NCBI GenBank assembly: GCA_030427635.1
Contig: JAUIBA010000015.1
Coordinates: forward strand, 1 to 64,000
DNA length: 64,000 nucleotides
Direction: 5' to 3'
Source: Bacteroidia bacterium
Lineage (GTDB): Bacteria > Bacteroidota > Bacteroidia > Chitinophagales > Chitinophagaceae
The translations under genes were made by a program, and so were the position numbers. Below the pieces are notes generated by a model. It was not told where the DNA came from. It was given only the letters and a program-made list of their open reading frames with translations, and did no database searches. Positions 59,531-64,000 of the stretch are shown piece after piece. The stretch's first letter is position 1. Every line of letters starts with the position of its first letter.

Positions 59531-61639
59531 ATGAGCCAATGGCCTGTCAACAAAGTTTTTTTCTGGGAGCGGGCACCTTTTTTCAGGGCGCTGGTTCCAT
59601 TTGCCATCGGCATACTGGGTTACTATCTGCTGCCATCACTGAGGTTATATCTTGCTACAGCATCTGCCATTACTTTATTATCTGTTATTGTAGCCACATT
59701 TATATTAATAAGGCATTTACCGGGTATTTTCATATCAGCCATGATAGCCCTGCTTATGCTGGGTTATTGCATCGCCGGTTATAATGATATACGCAGCCGT
59801 TACAACTGGATGGGGTATAATATGGAGCCTGATGCTGTATATCTGGCCCGCATCACTACTGTACCTGAAGAAAAAGACCATTCATGGAAACTTACCGTCA
59901 GGGTCATTTCCCGTACAGACAGCAGCGGTACCATTCCTACACCAGGTAATGCTTTTGTGTATCTGGGTAAAACAGAAATGCCATCTTTCCTGCGCCGTGG
60001 CGATAGTATTCTGCTGCCCGGGCATTGGGAGCCCATCAGGGATGCCGGCAACCCGCTGGAGTTTAGCTATGCCTCCTATTGTGCCCGTAATAATATTTTT
60101 CACCGGCAGCGTTGTCATCTCTCTGAGATAAGGCTGTTTGCCGCTGCCAATACAGGTACAGCACCCCTTACAGATAGGGTACATGACTGGTGCATGCAGC
60201 GACTTGACCGTTTTCTGGGGCAGCACAAAGCACGTGGGCTGCTGCAGTCAATGCTCATGGGCGATGAGATAAATCTTGACCCCGAGTTGCGGCAGAGCTA
60301 CTCTGAAACAGGTATCGTACACATCATTGCTATATCAGGTGGTAATGTCGTTATCTTCTTTATTGTCATATCCACCCTGCTTAGCTGGTTGCGGCATAAG
60401 CGGTATATATGGGTAAAGTATGTGGTAGCGCTGCCTATAGTATGGTTTTATGTGTTGGCTGCCGGTGCTCAGCCATCGGCTATACGCGCCGCTGCCATGT
60501 TTTCGTTATTATCATTCGGGGTTATTATGCGCCGGCGTAGCAATAATCTCAATGAGCTTTTTGCCACAGCTTTTCTGCTGCTTTGTGCCGAGCCTGCCTG
60601 GGTATTATCTATAGGGTTTCAGCTTTCTTTTGTGGCAGTGCTTTCTATAATTGTTTTCTTCAGGCCGGTGTATAATCTGTTACCGCTGCAGCGTAAGAAA
60701 ACAACTGTAAAAGGTGTACGGGGATTTCTGCTGCAGCGTATCACAGACCTGCCGCGTAAGCTATGGACGGCTATTGCCGTAAGCATATCGGCCGAGATGC
60801 TGGTAGCGCCACTGGTTATATACTACTTTCATTCTTTCCCTGTCATGTTCATCCTGGCCAATGTAGCGGCCTATGTGTTTATGAGTTTTGTGCTCATGCA
60901 GGGTATGGTATTACTGACGCTTGGGGGCATAGCGCCTATAGGTTATGTGGTATCACATGCTATCATGAAGCTTACCGACCTTTTCAGCTCACTGGTAGCA
61001 TGGCTGCAGGATATGGGGCCGGTAGTATTCCGGCATATTTCACTCAGCTTGTCTGAGACTATTATCCTTTATGTGGTTGTAGCATGTGTGGCATGGTTCC
61101 TGCTGCGCAGGCACAAGCCTGCTATATATGGCTCTCTGGCTGCGCTGTGTCTTTTATTGCTCATGATTAGTATTCGCCAGTGGGGCGATTATTCCCGTCG
61201 TCGTCTGGTTATTTACAATATACCACGCAGCTATCATGCTGAGCTGGAAGAAGGTACCGCGTATGCCGTATTATGTACCGATACTTCCCGGGCCGACGAT
61301 ATAGCTTTTATTACCGCACCGGAGCATACCGCCGGTACGGCATGGATGCCGGTTGCTCATGCTCCGGCGCAGGAGTTGGTGTACATAAACGGTCGTTCAC
61401 TGTTATTCATAAACAGTGACAGCATGGCTACTGAGCCATTCCCGGTAAACTATCTGATACTCAATCATCCCCGTGCTACAGATATAGAGCGGCTTGCCGC
61501 TCTGCATCAACCATCTGCAATAGTGATTACCAACAGATACAGGCATAGCCAGGCCGCCCGTATAACTGCTGTATGCAGGGACCGGGGAATAGCTGTTCAT
61601 AATATCGCCACAGATGGCGCTTTTATTTTTCCGCAGTAA
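59531..61639 (+). CDS. comEC: ComEC/Rec2 family DNA-uptake channel protein
   Basis: Inner-membrane channel thought to move single-stranded DNA into the cytoplasm during transformation. ATG 59531 (MSQWPVNKVFFWERAPFFR) is chosen over the earlier frame start at 59471. It has N-terminal hydrophobic segments, an extracytoplasmic DUF4131/OB-like region (DAVYLARITTVPEEKDHSWK, FLRRGDSILLPGHWEPI, GNPLEFSYASYCARNNIFHR), then the competence membrane domain (LLQSMLMGDEINLDPELRQS, YSETGIVHIIAISGGNV, AAGAQPSAIRAAAMFSLL). The C-terminal 150 residues lack the HxHxDH motif of the metallo-beta-lactamase domain found in Bacillus ComEC. Length is 702 aa. Confidence 0.88.
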   Translation: MSQWPVNKVFFWERAPFFRALVPFAIGILGYYLLPSLRLYLATASAITLLSVIVATFILIRHLPGIFISAMIALLMLGYCIAGYNDIRSRYNWMGYNMEPDAVYLARITTVPEEKDHSWKLTVRVISRTDSSGTIPTPGNAFVYLGKTEMPSFLRRGDSILLPGHWEPIRDAGNPLEFSYASYCARNNIFHRQRCHLSEIRLFAAANTGTAPLTDRVHDWCMQRLDRFLGQHKARGLLQSMLMGDEINLDPELRQSYSETGIVHIIAISGGNVVIFFIVISTLLSWLRHKRYIWVKYVVALPIVWFYVLAAGAQPSAIRAAAMFSLLSFGVIMRRRSNNLNELFATAFLLLCAEPAWVLSIGFQLSFVAVLSIIVFFRPVYNLLPLQRKKTTVKGVRGFLLQRITDLPRKLWTAIAVSISAEMLVAPLVIYYFHSFPVMFILANVAAYVFMSFVLMQGMVLLTLGGIAPIGYVVSHAIMKLTDLFSSLVAWLQDMGPVVFRHISLSLSETIILYVVVACVAWFLLRRHKPAIYGSLAALCLLLLMISIRQWGDYSRRRLVIYNIPRSYHAELEEGTAYAVLCTDTSRADDIAFITAPEHTAGTAWMPVAHAPAQELVYINGRSLLFINSDSMATEPFPVNYLILNHPRATDIERLAALHQPSAIVITNRYRHSQAARITAVCRDRGIAVHNIATDGAFIFPQ

Positions 61640-62305
61640 TTATCGCTTTTTTGCTGCCAGTGCTTTTTGTTCTTTTGCCTGTTTCATCGCCAGTACCATT
61701 GTTACCATTTTTTCTATGCGGCTGGCACGGGTTTCCGGCTTTTTTGCTTCAGCTATTGCTTCGGCATATTCTCTTTTGTGGGAAAAGGCCATGCTATAAA
61801 AAAAACTGGCAAGATCTTTATGGGCATTCAGCGCCTTTTCTGCATCATCGGGTAGTTTTACGGTGCGGGCTGCATAATCTATGCCATCAGTTTTTCGCTC
61901 CTCCATGGGTACTGTTGCTTTTGATGGCTTTTTGCGTGGTGCATTTGTAAACCGCATTGCCGTCCAGTCATCATTTACAGATACTGATGTCTGGCATCTG
62001 TAGCCTGCCTGTATGAGAATATCCCATGTATTCATTCTTATCAGGTCCGATTGTAGGGTACCGGTTTGTTTGGGATAGCATATCCACAGCAGGGTTTCAT
62101 GGTTAGTATGTGTGGTAATAAGTGGTAATTCTTTTACCAGAGCTATGCTGTCATATACAAAAAGCATGAGTTGCTTTGCCGGTATATCAGTGGGTTTTCG
62201 AGTGGTGATAAGGGTATCGGGCAGCAGCTCGGCTATACCGTCAGGTGCATTGCGCAGCCATAACGGATGTAGCGTGTTTATGTGCAACTTTTTTATGAGT
62301 TCCAT
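61640..62305 (-). CDS. YdeI/OmpD-associated family protein
   Basis: From the ATG giving MELIKKLH the protein is 221 aa. The C-terminal 80 residues (TVKLPDDAEKALNAHKDLAS, FFYSMAFSHKREYAEAIAEA, KKPETRASRIEKMVTMV) are the YdeI/OmpD-associated domain; it ends in a Lys-rich tail. The N-terminal part (LWLRNAPDGIAELLPDTLIT, FVYDSIALVKELPLI, LLWICYPKQTGTLQSDLIRM) resembles a DUF3052-like domain often fused to it. The function is not established; related proteins are annotated as bacteriocin-protection factors without strong evidence. It converges with comEC. Confidence 0.78.
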   Translation of the reverse strand: MELIKKLHINTLHPLWLRNAPDGIAELLPDTLITTRKPTDIPAKQLMLFVYDSIALVKELPLITTHTNHETLLWICYPKQTGTLQSDLIRMNTWDILIQAGYRCQTSVSVNDDWTAMRFTNAPRKKPSKATVPMEERKTDGIDYAARTVKLPDDAEKALNAHKDLASFFYSMAFSHKREYAEAIAEAKKPETRASRIEKMVTMVLAMKQAKEQKALAAKKR

Positions 62306-62456
62306 ATATGTTATCAAAAATAACGAACCCGAAACAGTATTTATCCCTATTCTGTGAAATACGTGTGGAGAACCATTTATACAGAAACCGATTTATTCAT
62401 AATGATTACTGACTTTTGTGTGCCTGCATTCCGCATGGCGCTTTAGTTCTGTTACT

Positions 62457-63188
62457 GTGCATTACGGTCTTATAGGTTATCCGCTCTCTCACTCGTTCTC
62501 ACCCGCTTACTTCCGGAAGAAATTCGCGGATATGCATATAAGTGCCCGGTATGATGCTATGCCGCTATCTGCCATCGAAAACCTGCCGGCATTGCTGGAA
62601 ACAAAACCAGGTCTGGCCGGACTCAATGTAACGATTCCCTATAAAGAGGCTGTTATTCCATATCTGCACGAGATAGATGAAGTAGTAGCTGTGACGGGCG
62701 CGTGTAATTGTATTGCTATCCGTAACGGATATCGTAAAGGCTATAATACTGATGTTGTTGGCTTTGAGCAGAGTCTCATACCCCTGCTGGCAGGTCATCA
62801 CTCCCGCGCGCTGGTATTGGGTACCGGTGGCAGCTCACGGGCGGTGCGTTATGTATTGTCTCAGTTAGGTATTCCGTTTACGCAGGTATCAAGGGAGGCA
62901 GCACCCGGGTGTATTACATGGGAGCATCTTACTGCCGACATTGTAGCACGGCACCGGCTTATTGTTAATACCACACCTGTAGGTATGTATCCCGATATTG
63001 AAGCAATATTACCTCTGCCATGGGATGCGCTTACAGACCATCATCTGCTCTATGACCTTATCTATAACCCGGAAGAGACAACATTTCTGAGAGAGGGGCG
63101 GTTAAGAGGCGCTGTTATAAAAAACGGATTTGAAATGTTGCAGATACAGGCTGAGGCCAGCTGGGATATCTGGACACAGCCGCACTGA
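62457..63188 (+). CDS. aroE: Shikimate dehydrogenase
   Basis: This NADP-dependent enzyme reduces 3-dehydroshikimate to shikimate in aromatic amino-acid synthesis. Substrate-binding residues are in YGLIGYPLSHSFSPAYF and LNVTIPYKEAVIPYLHEID (catalytic Lys in PYK), then CNCIAIRNG and GYNTDVVGFEQSL. The nucleotide loop is LVLGTGGSSRAVRYVL. The end NGFEMLQIQAEASWDIW is typical. I choose the GTG at 62457 because it places HYGLIGYPLSH right at the N-terminus as in the family; the open frame starts at GTG 62418. The length from there is 243 aa. Confidence 0.93.
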   Translation: MHYGLIGYPLSHSFSPAYFRKKFADMHISARYDAMPLSAIENLPALLETKPGLAGLNVTIPYKEAVIPYLHEIDEVVAVTGACNCIAIRNGYRKGYNTDVVGFEQSLIPLLAGHHSRALVLGTGGSSRAVRYVLSQLGIPFTQVSREAAPGCITWEHLTADIVARHRLIVNTTPVGMYPDIEAILPLPWDALTDHHLLYDLIYNPEETTFLREGRLRGAVIKNGFEMLQIQAEASWDIWTQPH

Positions 63189-63193
63189 TATCT

Positions 63194-63757
63194 TTACGGT
63201 AGTATCACTTTTTCCTCACGCAGTTTGCTGTCTATTATTCCTGCATCAGCAGTTTTGCGTCTTATGGTCAGCAGCTTATGATACCCCGAGCTGAATACAC
63301 TTTTAAACAAAGCTTTGATGCGTTTGTCTTTGGGCAACTCTTTGTCTGTTACCGGAAACTTCATCACCAGTTCCCCTGTCCCTTCATCTACATGTGCCAG
63401 TATCTTTTGCTCCATGTGTATGCCTGATGCAGCATTGTCCGACATCAGTGTATGGTTATCGGTCTTCTTAAACTTCACAAAGTCAAAGATGGTATTCTCT
63501 GCCACAACAGACTGCTGTGCGCCATCGTACTGGTAGCAGCGCAGGGTATAACCATCCAGCTCTTTTGTAATCCTTATAAAAAACGGGGTGTTGGCTTTCT
63601 GTGCGTCCAGGCGGTCACGGCTTTTCTCCCACAGGGGAAAGGCTGCTGCATCATATTGCTCATTATAGTTTTTACTCCATACACCGGTAAATGTGTCTTC
63701 AGAGTTACAGCTACTCAGGGTAATAATAATTGCCAGCAGGAAAAGGGGGTATCTCAT
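63194..63757 (-). CDS. Hypothetical lipoprotein
   Basis: This 187-aa protein has the lipoprotein signal MRYPLFLLAIIITLSSC (lipidated Cys at residue 17). The mature part starts TFTGVWSKNY, a short motif common to small beta-barrel-type or lipocalin-like lipoproteins of Bacteroidota, and continues with FFIRITKELDGYTLRCYQYD and GTGELVMKFPVTDKEL. No family could be named. It converges with aroE (6 bp apart) and is divergent from the transporter gene. Confidence 0.7.
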   Translation of the reverse strand: MRYPLFLLAIIITLSSCNSEDTFTGVWSKNYNEQYDAAAFPLWEKSRDRLDAQKANTPFFIRITKELDGYTLRCYQYDGAQQSVVAENTIFDFVKFKKTDNHTLMSDNAASGIHMEQKILAHVDEGTGELVMKFPVTDKELPKDKRIKALFKSVFSSGYHKLLTIRRKTADAGIIDSKLREEKVILP

Positions 63758-63880
63758 AAGTTACAGACATTGAGGTTGTATCAAAAATAACAAGTTCGGT
63801 TGGTCTGTACTGCAATATAATGGGGCCATTTAGTTAATTGGATGCTATTGTCTTACTTTGTAACATCAATTTTCCTGAGT

Positions 63881-64000
63881 ATGGCAGAAATCACACCCCC
63901 ACAGAAAAATCGTATTACACTCTATATCCTGCTGGCTATGGTTGCCGGCATACTGGTTGGATTCCTGCTCAACAAGTATCTGGAAGGCAGCCCGGCTGAA
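63881..64000 (+). CDS. Dicarboxylate/amino-acid:cation symporter (5' end, runs off right edge)
   Basis: The visible 40 codons read MAEITPPQKNRITLYILLAM and continue with VAGILVGFLLNKYLEGS. A short soluble start followed by NRITLYILxAMxxGIxVGxxLN is the beginning of DAACS-family (glutamate/aspartate or C4-dicarboxylate) symporters in Bacteroidota. A TTACTTTG sequence at 63853-63860 is a near match to the -7 box, 20 bp before the start. Confidence 0.65.
   Translation, partial: MAEITPPQKNRITLYILLAMVAGILVGFLLNKYLEGSPAE

Overview
The window comes from a member of the Bacteroidota, probably a gliding relative of the Chitinophagaceae or Saprospiria. I base this on several type IX secretion (T9SS) C-terminal sorting domains, a gldF-gldG-DUF4340 gliding-motility operon, a DUF4271-hemD pair, TAnnTTTG-type -7 promoter boxes, few Shine-Dalgarno sequences and a B3 metallo-beta-lactamase of the GOB subtype. 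No rRNA or CRISPR array was seen. Two intact tRNA genes are present (Lys-CTT and Trp-CCA).

Layout. 1-2.2 kb: the 5' end of an ISAon1-type transposase gene, a B3 metallo-beta-lactamase whose 5' end looks damaged next to that element, and an acyltransferase. 2.2-24.9 kb: a Tc (toxin complex) locus. It holds a decayed copy of the TcA N-terminal domain, a giant TcA subunit (3520 aa), a single-chain TcB-TcC subunit (2502 aa) ending in a deaminase-like toxin tip, two tandem copies of a small candidate immunity gene separated by a decayed second toxin tip, a sedolisin (S53) peptidase, and a LuxR-type response regulator with Glu at the phosphoacceptor position. 25-32 kb: a large T9SS-exported Asp-box protein and a TonB-dependent receptor. 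32-36.4 kb: an AT-rich accessory array of small exported proteins or lipoproteins, each preceded by repeated leader sequences and two followed by near-identical terminator hairpins, then a MITE-like inverted-repeat element, tRNA fragments and tRNA-Lys. 36.4-64 kb is mostly core genome: mtaB, a T9SS type B protein, an enoyl-CoA hydratase, DUF4271-hemD, a NUDIX hydrolase, gldF-gldG-DUF4340, AraC regulator with TetX-like monooxygenase, a PAS histidine kinase, a PIF1-like helicase, thyA, nusG-secE-tRNA-Trp, an MlaE permease, a T9SS type A Ig-like protein, comEC, a YdeI-type protein, aroE, a lipoprotein, and the start of a dicarboxylate/amino-acid:cation symporter.

How it fits together. The main point of interest is the Tc locus. 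TcA would form the pore and syringe, and the TcB-TcC shell would encapsulate and release a C-terminal effector that looks like a zinc-dependent deaminase. Tc complexes are normally anti-eukaryotic and carry no immunity gene. Here a small gene begins 4 nt after the toxin stop codon, and it has been duplicated together with the last toxin codons, which is the hallmark of polymorphic toxin-immunity cassettes. That raises the possibility of a Tc complex aimed at bacteria, or of an effector toxic to its own maker. The repeat-led array at 32-35.5 kb may be a second cassette-type accessory region built by duplication.
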